29,887 nt of DNA from JAAAOZ01 sp964496595 (GTDB lineage Bacteria; Chloroflexota; Anaerolineae; B4-G1; SLSP01). Positions 7,156 to 16,132 of this stretch are shown piece after piece. The number at the start of each line of letters is the position of its first letter. Positions within the stretch are counted from its first letter, which is position 1. The DNA lies in contig CAZCAI010000036.1 of assembly GCA_964496595.1 (NCBI GenBank), positions 1 to 29,887 of the forward strand. Reading direction: 5' to 3'. A program made the position numbers and the translations under genes. The notes under the pieces are model-generated. The model worked only from the letters and a program-made list of their open reading frames with translations. It was not told the DNA's origin and did no database searches.

Positions 7156-10100
7156 TTAGAACTTAGAAAAGGCGCGATCTCGGCCAGCAAACGCTCCGCC
7201 CGGCGACGCAGGCCCTCAAAGCGCCCTCGAAGTTGCTCCTGCGACGCGGCCTGAATCTGGATGAAGAAGGCGTCGGTTGGGGTGGGCGCGCGAACCGGCG
7301 CGTGCTCGCTGACCAGCCGCACTAACCCGGCCCACGGATAGCCGTGACGGCTCAAGCCGGTGATCGCCTTCTCGTTGAAGGCTTGCGGGTAGCTTTCGTG
7401 CTCTCGCGTGTGAGGATGTTGTCCCCACGCCAGTTCGATGAGCGCCGCATCGAGCAGCAGCCGCTCGGCCCGGGCCAGCAGGGCGTCGCGCTGCGCTCTG
7501 TGGAGCCGCGACCGCGCCGCCGTGATGCGCTGCGCCTCCGCCCGCACCGCCGCCTCCGCCTCGGACTGCGCCGCCGCGAGCGCAGCCTCATCCCACGCGC
7601 CGCTTGCGGATGCGGCCAGCGCCCGCTGCACGTCGGCCAGGCGATCCAGACGCCGGGGACTGTCGGATTCCAGCGCGTAATAGGCCACGCGCGGCAGCGG
7701 CGATGCAACGACGACGCGCCGCACACCCGCTCTCTCCGTAGCTCCCGCCTCCGGGGCCGGAACCTGGGCCAGCACGGCATCGAATAACCGTGAGCCGGGT
7801 GTCAAAAGCTGCAAGGTGTACGGGTGCGCGTCGAAGACGGCGCGGTTGAACGTGACGGCGGTCTCTTCGCCGGCCAGGGTCAGCCAGAAGGCGCCTGCGA
7901 TGCTCCCGTGCGGGCGAAAGCTCTCCCGCAGCGTCGGCAGGGTGGTCAGCAGCGCTTCCAGCTCCGACAGCGTCACCGGCGGTGACCATCCCCCGCCGAT
8001 TTCGGCCTGCGCCGACCACGCATCCAGATCGAGGGCGTCGGCCTGGGTGTTGAGGGCGGCCTCCAGCTCCCCGACCGCGGCATCGAAGGCCCGCTCGCGC
8101 TCATCTGCCGTGGCGAGCGCCACTTGCTGGATGGCGCGTTCTACCCGCGCCAGGATGGGTTGCAGCGGCCCGACGACGTCCTGGAACCAGTTGATCCGCG
8201 TGTTGAGGGCCTGGTAAATCTTCGCCTCGACGGTCTCTTCGTAGAAGTAGTTGTAAATCCACACCCGTGGATAGCGCTGGCCGATGCGATCCACGCGCCC
8301 GATGCGCTGCTCCACCCGCATCGGGTTCCACGGCATATCGTAGTTGATGAGAACGCCGCACGTTTGCAGGTTCAGGCCCTCGCTGGCGGCCTCCGTAGCC
8401 AGGAGGATTTTGATGCGCTCGCCCTCGCGGAAGGCGTTCTTAAGCTCCTCCTTGCCGATGGGAACCCAGGCGTTGCCGTCCCACCACTCCCCGCCGCGAC
8501 CGCTGTAGCAGGCGATCTGCGGGCCGTACTTCTGGCGCAGGTGCTCGCGCAAGAAGTCCATCGTGTCGGTGTAGGCGGTGAAGATCAGCGCGGTATCGCG
8601 CTCGCGGAACGCGGTGTCCAGATCGGCCAGCAGGCGCGTGACCTTGGCATCGTAGGCGCTCATCGCGCGCAGGGCGTGCAGGAAGTCCTCGACGTAGGCG
8701 ATTTCCTCGCGGGCGTAATCCGCGCGATCTTCCAGGATTTGCTCATCGACATCCTGCGAGAGGACTGCCTGCTCCAGATCGTCGTCGTCGAAGTGCAATC
8801 CGGCCTGCCCTTTCAAAAAGGCCAGCCGCCGTTCCAGGCTGCATTGCACCGCGTACAGGCTGCTGGTCAGCCGCCGGCGGTAGACCGTCATCACGAAGCC
8901 CAGGCCCTTGCGCTGTTCCTCGTACTTGCGGTAGAAGTTGCTGATGTACTCCTCGACGCGCAGGTAGAGTTCGCGTTCTTCCTCCCCCATCGCAATCCAC
9001 ACCAGGTGCGGGACGCGATAGGGCACGCTGTCATCGAGCAGCCCCCGCTTGACGTAGTCGCGCAGCAGGGGCCGGGTGTTGCGGAAGACCAGCCGCCCCA
9101 GCGGTGTGTGCTCCTTGACCACGTCCTCGACGGTGCGCCGGACGGCCGGGGCGAGTCGGCGCAACCGGTCGGCGGGACGGCGCTCATCCCCCAACAGCAC
9201 CCGCCGCGCTGTGGCCCAATCCACCGGCCCCAGAGCCTCGCGGGCGCGCGCCTCGATCCCGTTATCCAGTTGGCCGCCGCGCGCGGCCAGCTCCGACCGG
9301 AACATCCGCAGGATGAAATCCCAATCCGGGGATTCCCCGCGCAACTGCTGGTAGAAGTGCAGGAAGTTGCGCCCGTCCGCGCCCCAATCCCCGCTCAGGC
9401 CGAGCAGGTTGAGCAGATCCCACACCTCGATGGGGTGTACCTGCATCGGGGTCGCCGTCATCAGCACCAGGCCAGCCGTGTGTTTTTGCAGGGCGTTCAG
9501 CAATTCCAGCAGCCGGTTGGGACGATACGTGTTCAGGTTGAGGAAGTCCTTGCGCCGGGCGTGATGCGCCTCATCGACCAGCACCAAATCCCAGGGCTGC
9601 GCCGCCAGCAACGTCTCCTGCCGGTCGCGGCGCTTGACCAACTGGCTGGAGGCCAGCGCCAGCGTGACGCTATCCCAGGGATTTTCGGTGGTGATGGGAT
9701 GCTCGGCGCCGTCGAGGGTGTGAAACGCTTTGCCGTCGTAGAGCGGCGCTTCGAGGGCGAACTTCTCGTGAAACTCTTCCTGCCATTGGCGGAGCACGGA
9801 CTTGGGCGCGAGGATGAGCGCGCGCTTCACGAGGCCGCGCAGCCACAGCTCGCGCAACACCAGCCCGGCCTCGATGGTCTTGCCCAGGCCGACCTCGTCG
9901 CAGAAGAGGTAGCGCGCGGGGTAACTCCGCACCACCTGCTGCGCCACGGCGGTCTGATGCGGCCAGGGCGCGACCGCGCCGGTCGTCGCGCCGAGGCCCG
10001 CCGCCCCCACCAGGCGCGGCGTGTCGCGCAGGAACTGGCAGAACAGGCGCTCTCGCGCCCGCTCGCGCGCGAATTCGCCGGAGAAGACCAGGCGCGTGAC

Positions 10101-10847
10101 ACCCTCTTGGATGGCGTCCGGCGTCGTTTCCAGCGGATCGCGCCGGGGGGCCGCGGCGGGTTGGTAGCGCAGCAATTGCCGCCGGGCGGCATCCGGGATG
10201 GGCATAGAGAGCCAGTCCGGTTCGCGCTGCGCCCACAGGCGCTCGAATCGCCCCACTGCCTCGGCGATGTACCCCCGGCCCGCGTCCCAGGAGGTGAAGA
10301 CCATGAATTGTTCGTAGTTGTGCTGCCATCCGGTGCTGGATTCGTTGATGCTGCCGCTGAAGGCGACTTGCTCTTCCGCCGCGTCGGTGAAGATGCCAAT
10401 TTTGGGATGGAAGTAGTCGTGGGCTTCTGCGGCGGGCAGGGGAATTCCGCCGCGGGCGGGCAGCACTACGCGGATATCCAAGCGCTCCATCGCCACCAGC
10501 CAGGCGAGCGCGGCCAGCCGCTCGCGGAGATACTCGGCGGCGATGGCGTCAGGATCGGGAAGTGTGCAGCGCGCCGCGACGGTAGCCTGTAAATTCTGGC
10601 CCGCTTCGATGGCGGCGACGTCCTCCCGGCTCAACTGCGCGCCCACGAGCAGGCGCATCGCGCCGCCGTTGGCGATGAGGTGCGCCACGCCCGCCGCCGC
10701 GATGGCGAGCGCGTGGCTGCTGAAGTAGCCCGTCATCCGGTCGTAGCGCGTGCTGGCGGCCAGCGCCGGGATGTAGAAGGCGTGCAGCCGGTCGTCGCCG
10801 GGGCCGTAGGAGAGGCTGAATTTGTGGTCTTTCAACAAGGCGTTCAA
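7128..10847 (-). CDS. PLD-nuclease/SNF2-type helicase of an Hma-like system
   Basis: A 1239-residue defence helicase. An N-terminal phospholipase-D-like domain (about 20-215) has HPKIGIF near 147 followed by SGSINESS near 170, the HxK...GSxN signature of PLD nucleases. A superfamily 2 SNF2-type helicase follows, with DEVGLGKT (about 317-324, Walker A), DEAHH (about 425, Walker B), TATP and, in the second RecA lobe, QRIGRVDRIGQ (about 845, arginine fingers). The last 350 residues are helical and unassigned. Such proteins accompany DUF1156 methylases and DUF499 ATPases. I chose the TTG at 10847 because GGCGGAG sits 7 nt before it, inside the end of the HNH gene; the GTG at 10871 lacks a ribosome site. 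The gap to the HNH stop is 4 bp, so translation is coupled. The extreme C-terminus comes from a repeat element. Confidence 0.88.
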   Translation of the reverse strand: MNALLKDHKFSLSYGPGDDRLHAFYIPALAASTRYDRMTGYFSSHALAIAAAGVAHLIANGGAMRLLVGAQLSREDVAAIEAGQNLQATVAARCTLPDPDAIAAEYLRERLAALAWLVAMERLDIRVVLPARGGIPLPAAEAHDYFHPKIGIFTDAAEEQVAFSGSINESSTGWQHNYEQFMVFTSWDAGRGYIAEAVGRFERLWAQREPDWLSMPIPDAARRQLLRYQPAAAPRRDPLETTPDAIQEGVTRLVFSGEFARERARERLFCQFLRDTPRLVGAAGLGATTGAVAPWPHQTAVAQQVVRSYPARYLFCDEVGLGKTIEAGLVLRELWLRGLVKRALILAPKSVLRQWQEEFHEKFALEAPLYDGKAFHTLDGAEHPITTENPWDSVTLALASSQLVKRRDRQETLLAAQPWDLVLVDEAHHARRKDFLNLNTYRPNRLLELLNALQKHTAGLVLMTATPMQVHPIEVWDLLNLLGLSGDWGADGRNFLHFYQQLRGESPDWDFILRMFRSELAARGGQLDNGIEARAREALGPVDWATARRVLLGDERRPADRLRRLAPAVRRTVEDVVKEHTPLGRLVFRNTRPLLRDYVKRGLLDDSVPYRVPHLVWIAMGEEERELYLRVEEYISNFYRKYEEQRKGLGFVMTVYRRRLTSSLYAVQCSLERRLAFLKGQAGLHFDDDDLEQAVLSQDVDEQILEDRADYAREEIAYVEDFLHALRAMSAYDAKVTRLLADLDTAFRERDTALIFTAYTDTMDFLREHLRQKYGPQIACYSGRGGEWWDGNAWVPIGKEELKNAFREGERIKILLATEAASEGLNLQTCGVLINYDMPWNPMRVEQRIGRVDRIGQRYPRVWIYNYFYEETVEAKIYQALNTRINWFQDVVGPLQPILARVERAIQQVALATADERERAFDAAVGELEAALNTQADALDLDAWSAQAEIGGGWSPPVTLSELEALLTTLPTLRESFRPHGSIAGAFWLTLAGEETAVTFNRAVFDAHPYTLQLLTPGSRLFDAVLAQVPAPEAGATERAGVRRVVVASPLPRVAYYALESDSPRRLDRLADVQRALAASASGAWDEAALAAAQSEAEAAVRAEAQRITAARSRLHRAQRDALLARAERLLLDAALIELAWGQHPHTREHESYPQAFNEKAITGLSRHGYPWAGLVRLVSEHAPVRAPTPTDAFFIQIQAASQEQLRGRFEGLRRRAERLLAEIAPFLSSNLAKVAQLT

Positions 10848-10851
10848 CCGC

Positions 10852-11592
10852 TTACTCCGCCAACGGCACACACCACGGTGTTAACAATTCATCAAAGTCT
10901 GGGCGCACGTGGCGCAAAGCGTCAACGATGTGCCGGTATTTGTATTGAGGATCATCTGGGTTGTTAATCAAAATCAATTGTCGGATGATGCCCAGATAGG
11001 GTGATTTTGGGTGCAGGTTAGCCGATAGGGACTTCCAGGCTCTATCAGAGCGTCCATCGCTTTCCACCAAAGCGATCATATCGTCCACAATGCCCAAAAA
11101 ACGCTTCCGTCGTTCTTCTTGCAACTGTGGGCGCCGATCCAGGCCCAATCTTTGAATGGTTAATCGACCTCGCGCTTTCTCGGCCTCAGTTCTGCCGCGC
11201 TCAACGATCATGCCTGTCTCAAAGTCGAAATATAAAAACTGTAACGGTTCATCAAAACGGGGATTGACCATTTGACAAGCATGTTCATCTACAGGGGCTT
11301 GATCTCTTTTGTAAGTACGTTGACATTGGTCACACGCCAAGACGTAGTTTTTCCATTCCCAACACTTATCAGGCCATTTCTCTTTTCCCTTTGGCCAAAA
11401 GTGATCCACGGTGTCCGCTTCGATCTTTTCACAATAGCCACACTTATAGTGGAAAGCATGTTCTAAGATTCGCTTGATTTCTGCGCCTCGTCCACTCGAT
11501 AAACTGTTCCAGGGGGCGACCGAGTTTCTCCTCTCATCCAAGTATTCCTGAAGCCGTCGGGGAAGCTCTTCAGTACAGTTCACTTTAAGCAT
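10852..11592 (-). CDS. HNH endonuclease, PtuB-like (Septu-type)
   Basis: A 246-residue HNH nuclease resembling the PtuB partner of Septu and Ec78-type retron systems. Visible motifs are CGYC (51-54), DH (63-64) followed by FWPKG, an asparagine at 82 and CDQC (87-90), together the zinc-stapled HNH core. The remaining residues are helical. In Septu, an ATPase senses infection and this nuclease cuts DNA or RNA. It follows the ATPase gene by 11 bp with GAGGAG 7 nt before its ATG, and its stop is 4 bp from the helicase start. Base composition of this gene and the next is visibly more AT-rich than the flanking island genes, which suggests separate acquisition. No reverse transcriptase is nearby, so it is not part of a retron here. 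Confidence 0.85.
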   Translation of the reverse strand: MLKVNCTEELPRRLQEYLDERRNSVAPWNSLSSGRGAEIKRILEHAFHYKCGYCEKIEADTVDHFWPKGKEKWPDKCWEWKNYVLACDQCQRTYKRDQAPVDEHACQMVNPRFDEPLQFLYFDFETGMIVERGRTEAEKARGRLTIQRLGLDRRPQLQEERRKRFLGIVDDMIALVESDGRSDRAWKSLSANLHPKSPYLGIIRQLILINNPDDPQYKYRHIVDALRHVRPDFDELLTPWCVPLAE

Positions 11593-11603
11593 CTAGATTC
11601 TCC

Positions 11604-13031
11604 TCAAAGCAGTTTATTCTTCCTCACAGTATGCGTGCGTAGGAAATCATCAACACGTTGTTTCACAGCATACTGTTCTGCCATCTCCTGGGATGTGCTG
11701 CCTGGAGGTGAGAGATACCTATCCAGCCAGCTTTGAAGGCCATCGAATTCTTGTTGTTCGGCATCCGAAAATCCGCCTCCCACAGAGGCTTTGACTTTCA
11801 ACTCTGCGTAGCGACGCATCTTAGCCTCGGCTTCTGGAGAACGCAACGTCGGAACGTCAAACAAGATGTTGAGGATTTGATCTACCCGCCATCCTCGGAC
11901 CGATACCTCATCCGATTGACAAACCACCGAAGCAGAAGTAGTTTCTGAAACAGAGGCCCCCTTTGCTATAGTTTCCTGCCGCAGAACAAAGATCCCATCA
12001 TCGCTTGCGGATTGAGTAATAAAGGGACTGTGTGTCGCAATAATAAACTGAAAGGCAGGGAAAGCTCGCTGTAGCCAAAAACCTATTTGCCGCTGCCAAT
12101 TAGGATGCAAGTGGGCATCGAGCTCGTCAATCAACACCACACCCTCTGCTGTAATCTGACTTCCGTCAAACCAATCTTCTATATCGTTAAAGGCTCCATC
12201 CAAACGTCGTAGTAAATCCGTAGATAAGGCTAACATACTGCGGTAGCCATCACTCAAGTCTTGCATCAGGGTGTCTCTACTGTAAGGTGTATCAAAAAAA
12301 ACACCTTGAGCATTGATAGCTGCCAGGCTCACCCCTGCTGGAAGCAAATTCTTTGTAATCGTTTCTATAGAGGCCAACAAACGTTCCGCGCGCCCCGCCG
12401 TCTCGGAATCAGAACGCCTACGGTGATCAAGGTCTTTCAACCAATCATTCAAATCTTCCAACGCCGCGTCTTCACGAAAGAGTGTGGCAAAACGCGCTTC
12501 TGTTTTGCCCGGATACATAAGGCGAATAGCATCTGGCGAGCCACCTCGCAAACGACGGAAGGGCCCGTATCCCGCCGCAAACCAGCCGGTCGATTTCTCG
12601 GATAGCGGTCCGCGCTTCAGCGCGTTGAGTTGAGATTTAGTACCATCAAAAACTATCGTGGGGCGATCATATAAAATCCCCCCCACTTCGATTTCGTCGT
12701 TCCCGGTTATGGTGTACGAAGCCTGATAGGGTCGTTTCCTGGGTTGGCCCGCACCCGTCAGGCCATCTTTATCACCAGCCACAATCTCAGCGAAAATATT
12801 CCCCTTCGTGAACCCCTTCCTCACCCAACCATCGGGACGTCGCAAGCGGTTGGCTGGATCAGGCCCCATCAAGGCTATGGCTATCGCCTGTAGCAATGTA
12901 CTCTTGCCGATACCGTTCTCACCCAAAATGATGTTCCAGCGTTTGCTCCCCTCAACACCGGCACTAAAATCTAACTCTACTTTTTTATCAAAACACTTGA
13001 TGTGTTCGATGGAGAATTTTTTTAGATACAT
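11604..13031 (-). CDS. AAA/ABC-type ATPase, PtuA-like (Septu-type)
   Basis: A 475-residue SMC/ABC-like ATPase of the kind paired with HNH nucleases. It shows Walker A GENGIGKST (37-45), a signature-like LSDGYRSM near 257, Walker B VVLIDELDAHLHP near 296-308 and a switch histidine in ATHSPF near 333. The C-terminal 100 residues are charged and helical. It would hydrolyse ATP or sense nucleotides and control the HNH partner encoded just downstream. The ATG at 13031 is chosen over the adjacent GTG because GGAGG lies 6 nt upstream. A promoter-like sequence sits directly before it, past the methylase stop. The AT-rich composition contrasts with the methylase upstream. Alternatives are other OLD-like or Gabija-like ATPases, but there is no TOPRIM domain, and the HNH partner favours Septu. 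Confidence 0.85.
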   Translation of the reverse strand: MYLKKFSIEHIKCFDKKVELDFSAGVEGSKRWNIILGENGIGKSTLLQAIAIALMGPDPANRLRRPDGWVRKGFTKGNIFAEIVAGDKDGLTGAGQPRKRPYQASYTITGNDEIEVGGILYDRPTIVFDGTKSQLNALKRGPLSEKSTGWFAAGYGPFRRLRGGSPDAIRLMYPGKTEARFATLFREDAALEDLNDWLKDLDHRRRSDSETAGRAERLLASIETITKNLLPAGVSLAAINAQGVFFDTPYSRDTLMQDLSDGYRSMLALSTDLLRRLDGAFNDIEDWFDGSQITAEGVVLIDELDAHLHPNWQRQIGFWLQRAFPAFQFIIATHSPFITQSASDDGIFVLRQETIAKGASVSETTSASVVCQSDEVSVRGWRVDQILNILFDVPTLRSPEAEAKMRRYAELKVKASVGGGFSDAEQQEFDGLQSWLDRYLSPPGSTSQEMAEQYAVKQRVDDFLRTHTVRKNKLL

Positions 13032-13055
13032 CACACACCTCCTTAGAGCCGTTAT

Positions 13056-13084
13056 ATTTTAACGAACCCTTGATTATTCGCCAA
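13056..13084 (-). promoter_or_regulatory. Candidate internal promoter of the ATPase-HNH cassette
   Basis: On the minus strand TTGGCG (13084-13079) and TAAAAT (13061-13056) are spaced by 17 bp, matching consensus at 4/6 and 5/6. It lies wholly between the methylase stop and the ATPase start and predicts a leader of about 20 nt. It would let the nested cassette, and the helicase beyond it, be transcribed apart from the upstream genes. Confidence 0.45.
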
Positions 13085-13089
13085 CCCTA

Positions 13090-15975
13090 CTACAACAACC
13101 GCTCCTGCACCGGGCGGGGATCCGCCGCCTCTTCCTCCGGCGGGAGGTCTAGCTCCGGGAAGAAGGCCGCCCGCAGGCCATCGAGCGCCGCCGCCTCCGG
13201 GCGCGCGAATTTGCCCTTGACGCGCGTGCGCGGCACGGCATTGATGAACGCCTGCACCACCGCCTTGAAGGTGCTATCCTCCAGCAGCTCCGCTTTCTTG
13301 AGGAAGGTCTCGCACGCGCCCGCCCCATCTTCGGCGTAGATCAGCATTGCGGTGTGGAGCGCGTCGAACCAGGCGTCGAACGTCGTCGCGTCGGGATCGA
13401 CGCCGCCCCGCACGCGCCGCTCTTTGGGCTGCTGGAGTACCACATCGCTGTAGCGCTTGCTCACGACGCGCCGGGCGATAATATCCCCGTCCAAATCCAA
13501 CCCCAGCGCCAGCGCGAGTTTGCGCGCCTCATCCGCCGGGAAGCGCGCCGCGCGGAAGGTGTCCCACGCCATCAAGGCCCAATCGGTGAGCGGATCGAAG
13601 GCAATATCGCGGCCCAGGAGCAGCCCGCGCTTGCGCAAGGCCACCACCTCCTCGCGGGCCAGATCGAGCGCGACCTCCGGGCGCAGCGGGCGCGGCTCCC
13701 CCGTCTTCTCATCCACCTCGCGGGTGAGCACGGGCCAGCGCTCCGAGATCACCGCCAGCGCCGGGCCGAAGGTGCTCAGGTAGAGATCGACGCCCGTGAT
13801 GCCCTGCGCGTTGAAGGCCGCCGCCCGCTCGCGGGCCACCTCCCGGACGCGGGGGGCCAGATCGTCCCACCAGACCGCCTCCCCGCCTTCCCGCGCCGCG
13901 CGCTTGCGGCAGACGAGCAGGATGGTGCTCCGCGCCGCGTTCTTCTTGGCCTGATGCAGCGAGTGCTCGCTTTCGGTGTGGACGGGCCACGACGCCCGCA
14001 CGCTGAACCCCGCGCCGATGAGGGCCATCGCCAGGGTGTCCCACGCCTCCACCTGCTTGTGGGTGAACATCACCGTGAGCACGCCATCATCCGCCAGCAC
14101 GCGCCCCATCTCGCGGAAGGCCGCGCCCATCTTGCGCTCGTAATCCTGCATCGCGAGCTGCTTCTTGCTGCGCCCCAGGTTGGCGAAGCGCGCGGGGTTG
14201 GCGACGGCTTCGGCGTCCTTATCGGTGAGGCGCGCCCCGAACCACTGCGGGTAGAGGTGGCCCACCGTGCGCTTGAGCCACACGTAGAAGAAATCCGCCA
14301 GCTCCGCGTACATCACGTTGTCGTAGTAGGGCGGGTCGGTGACGATGCTATCGACGCTGCCGTCGGGTAGGGCGGTGATGTCGGCGGCGGGGCCTTGAAT
14401 CAGGTCGAGCGGGCCGCGTTGCTGGTTGCTGGTTGCTGGATGCTGGTTGCCGGTCGGGAGTTGCGCCGGGGTGAAGGTCAGCAGTTCGGCCATGTCTTTG
14501 TAGGCGTCCACAATCTGGCTGATGGCCCATGGTAGCAAATTGGCCGAGGCGTCGAATTCGCCGTGGCTCCAGACGAAGGCATAATCGTGACGATCAAAAT
14601 TACTGCGCAATCCACGGCCAGGATCAAAACGACAACTATGGTTATTGTAGATAACGATTTTATCCAACATTATGCCCAAATAGGTTTCGAGCGCCTGAGA
14701 TTTTTCTTCGCCAACCTTTTCGCGTATTTCAGATTTGATCTCGCGCAACGTCTCCACGAACGTCCCCATCGCCAACAACTGCCGGGGCGAGAAAAACTCA
14801 TCGTAAGTCATTATGCCGTAATTCGCGGAACGATCTGCGGGGCCGATGTAACGATTTTCCGTGGGGATGATGTCCTGCGCCTCCCAGCCAGGGCGGCGGC
14901 GGGCCAGCTCGGCCTCGGCGGCGGCGATAGCGTCCAGGTCGGCCGGGGTGGGCGCGCGGAAGTCGAAGCCGCCCCGGCGCTTGAGGGCCACCGCGTAGAG
15001 CATCTGGCCCATCCGCCCGGCCTGCGCCTCGGCCTTGATGTAGTCGCCGTCGATGACGTCGCCCGTCCAGGGCGAGCGCCCCACGCCCCGGCTCACCGTC
15101 CCCTCGTCGGGGTCGAAGTCGAAGGGCGGCTTCGCCCCGGCCTCGGCCGCCACGATCTCGAAACGGGGGACGTCCCAGGCGGGGTCGGTCAGCAGGCGGG
15201 CGGCCACCTTGCCCTTCTTCTTGCTCAACCACCAGTTGGGGCTGAGCGGCACGGGTTTCCCGGTCACGGGACAGGCCACCGTCCGCGCCCAGAGGTAGGC
15301 GAAGATGTTCTCGCCGGGCTGCTTGGGGAAGTACGCGCGCAACTGCTGGCGGGCGCGTTTGGCCCAGCGGCGGCCCCAGTGTTGGATCTCGGCGGCCAGC
15401 TCCGGCCCGTACTGCGCGGGATAATCGAGCGTGGCCTTGAGGATGACGGCGGCCACGGGGTTCAGCTCGTTGGCGATGGTCGCCAGGCCGTAGCGCCGCG
15501 CCTCGAAGGGGATCGAGCCGCCGCCGGAGAACGGGTCGAGCAGCGTGATTTCGTGCAGGGGGCGGCCGGCCAACGTCTCGAAGATCGCCAGGTCGGCAGC
15601 GTCGGGGCTGGATTTGAAGGCGCGGTCGTAGCCGTAGGGGTTGGCGCCGAGATACTCGCCGGTCTCGCGGGCCTTGAGCAGGCGGGCGCGCATCGTCACC
15701 GGATCGCCCTTGATGCCCAGGAAACGCAGGAACCAGGCGTGGTAGGCGGCGGCGTCGGGGAAGCGGGCGGTGAGAGCGGCGTTATCGGCGTCCCAGGCGG
15801 GGAGCAGGCTCGCCACGATGGCGGCGCGGGAGATGGTCAGCGGGCGGCGCGCCCACCACACGTGGAGGAAGTAGAGCGGGGGCAGCGCGCTGCTCGCGCC
15901 ACGCTCGCGCAAACTTTCCGCGCCGATGGTCTCGAAGGGCAGCCAGGATTCTAGTAAGGATGCGGGGTAGGTCAT
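13090..15975 (-). CDS. DUF1156 DNA methyltransferase (Hma-like system)
   Basis: A 961-residue DNA methylase. The N-terminal DUF1156 segment is clear (LPPLYFLHVWWARRPL, about residues 31-46). S-adenosylmethionine motif I DPFSGGGSIPFEA begins near 147 and the catalytic motif TDPPYYDN lies near 547. The DPPY form indicates methylation of an exocyclic amino group, N6-adenine or N4-cytosine. A large region separates the motifs, and a C-terminal helical part follows. It would mark self DNA while the DUF499 and helicase partners act on foreign DNA. Start is the ATG at 15975, GGAGG 5 nt before it. Residues about 507-518 (GNQHPATSNQQR) are encoded by a 7-bp-period tract, so gain or loss of units not in multiples of three would break the frame. 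It follows the ASCH gene after a 156-bp spacer with unusual repeats. Confidence 0.92.
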   Translation of the reverse strand: MTYPASLLESWLPFETIGAESLRERGASSALPPLYFLHVWWARRPLTISRAAIVASLLPAWDADNAALTARFPDAAAYHAWFLRFLGIKGDPVTMRARLLKARETGEYLGANPYGYDRAFKSSPDAADLAIFETLAGRPLHEITLLDPFSGGGSIPFEARRYGLATIANELNPVAAVILKATLDYPAQYGPELAAEIQHWGRRWAKRARQQLRAYFPKQPGENIFAYLWARTVACPVTGKPVPLSPNWWLSKKKGKVAARLLTDPAWDVPRFEIVAAEAGAKPPFDFDPDEGTVSRGVGRSPWTGDVIDGDYIKAEAQAGRMGQMLYAVALKRRGGFDFRAPTPADLDAIAAAEAELARRRPGWEAQDIIPTENRYIGPADRSANYGIMTYDEFFSPRQLLAMGTFVETLREIKSEIREKVGEEKSQALETYLGIMLDKIVIYNNHSCRFDPGRGLRSNFDRHDYAFVWSHGEFDASANLLPWAISQIVDAYKDMAELLTFTPAQLPTGNQHPATSNQQRGPLDLIQGPAADITALPDGSVDSIVTDPPYYDNVMYAELADFFYVWLKRTVGHLYPQWFGARLTDKDAEAVANPARFANLGRSKKQLAMQDYERKMGAAFREMGRVLADDGVLTVMFTHKQVEAWDTLAMALIGAGFSVRASWPVHTESEHSLHQAKKNAARSTILLVCRKRAAREGGEAVWWDDLAPRVREVARERAAAFNAQGITGVDLYLSTFGPALAVISERWPVLTREVDEKTGEPRPLRPEVALDLAREEVVALRKRGLLLGRDIAFDPLTDWALMAWDTFRAARFPADEARKLALALGLDLDGDIIARRVVSKRYSDVVLQQPKERRVRGGVDPDATTFDAWFDALHTAMLIYAEDGAGACETFLKKAELLEDSTFKAVVQAFINAVPRTRVKGKFARPEAAALDGLRAAFFPELDLPPEEEAADPRPVQERLL
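14421..14455. repeat. 7-bp-period tract C inside the methylase gene
   Basis: Five heptamers in register on the plus strand: GCTGGTT, GCTGGTT, GCTGGAT, GCTGGTT, GCCGGTC, starting every 7 bp from 14421. They encode a Gln/Asn/Thr/Pro-rich loop between the two methylase motifs. Each unit changes the reading frame; only multiples of three units preserve it. The current number keeps the gene open. Confidence 0.85.
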
Positions 15976-15995
15976 AGGGGCCTCCTTGGAAGGCA

Positions 15996-16037
15996 GTCAA
16001 AGGTCAAAGGTCGGAAGTCAAAGGTTAAACGTCCCGG
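15996..16037. repeat. 7-bp-period tract D (methylase 5' region)
   Basis: GTC or GTT recurs every 7 bp at 15996, 16003, 16010, 16017, 16024 and 16031. Units are GTCAAAG, GTCAAAG, GTCGGAA, GTCAAAG, GTTAAAC, GTCCCGG. The tract lies just upstream of the methylase ribosome site. Confidence 0.85.
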
Positions 16038-16064
16038 TTGTGTGCGATGCGGCGTGTTCAAAAA

Positions 16065-16132
16065 ATGGGACACGGATTGCACGGATTTTTTGGGATTTTA
16101 TCCGTGTAAATCCGTGTTCATCCGTGTCCCAT
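16065..16132. repeat. ATCCGTGT inverted-repeat element inside the defence operon
   Basis: A perfect 13-bp inverted repeat (ATGGGACACGGAT at 16065-16077, complement at 16120-16132) encloses further copies: ATCCGTGT at 16100, 16110 and 16120 (period 10), and CACGGAT at 16071 and 16080. It abuts the stop codon of the ASCH gene. It could fold into several alternative hairpins and act as a partial terminator or RNA-processing site between the first two and the last four defence genes. Similar ATCCGTGT-rich spacers occur in other bacteria as far as I recall. Confidence 0.7.

Noticed and set aside
8124..10592. An 822-residue open frame on the plus strand across the helicase gene
   Set aside because: Low-complexity composition with no family motif; it is the shadow of the helicase, which has all helicase motifs.
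10852..13031. ATPase-HNH pair as part of a retron
   Set aside because: PtuA/PtuB-like effectors occur in Ec78-type retrons, but no reverse transcriptase or msr-msd-like RNA region is seen around them.
14563..15954. A 463-residue open frame on the plus strand across the methylase gene
   Set aside because: Shadow of the DUF1156 gene, rich in Gly/Ala/Arg with no motif; the minus-strand frame has both methylase motifs.
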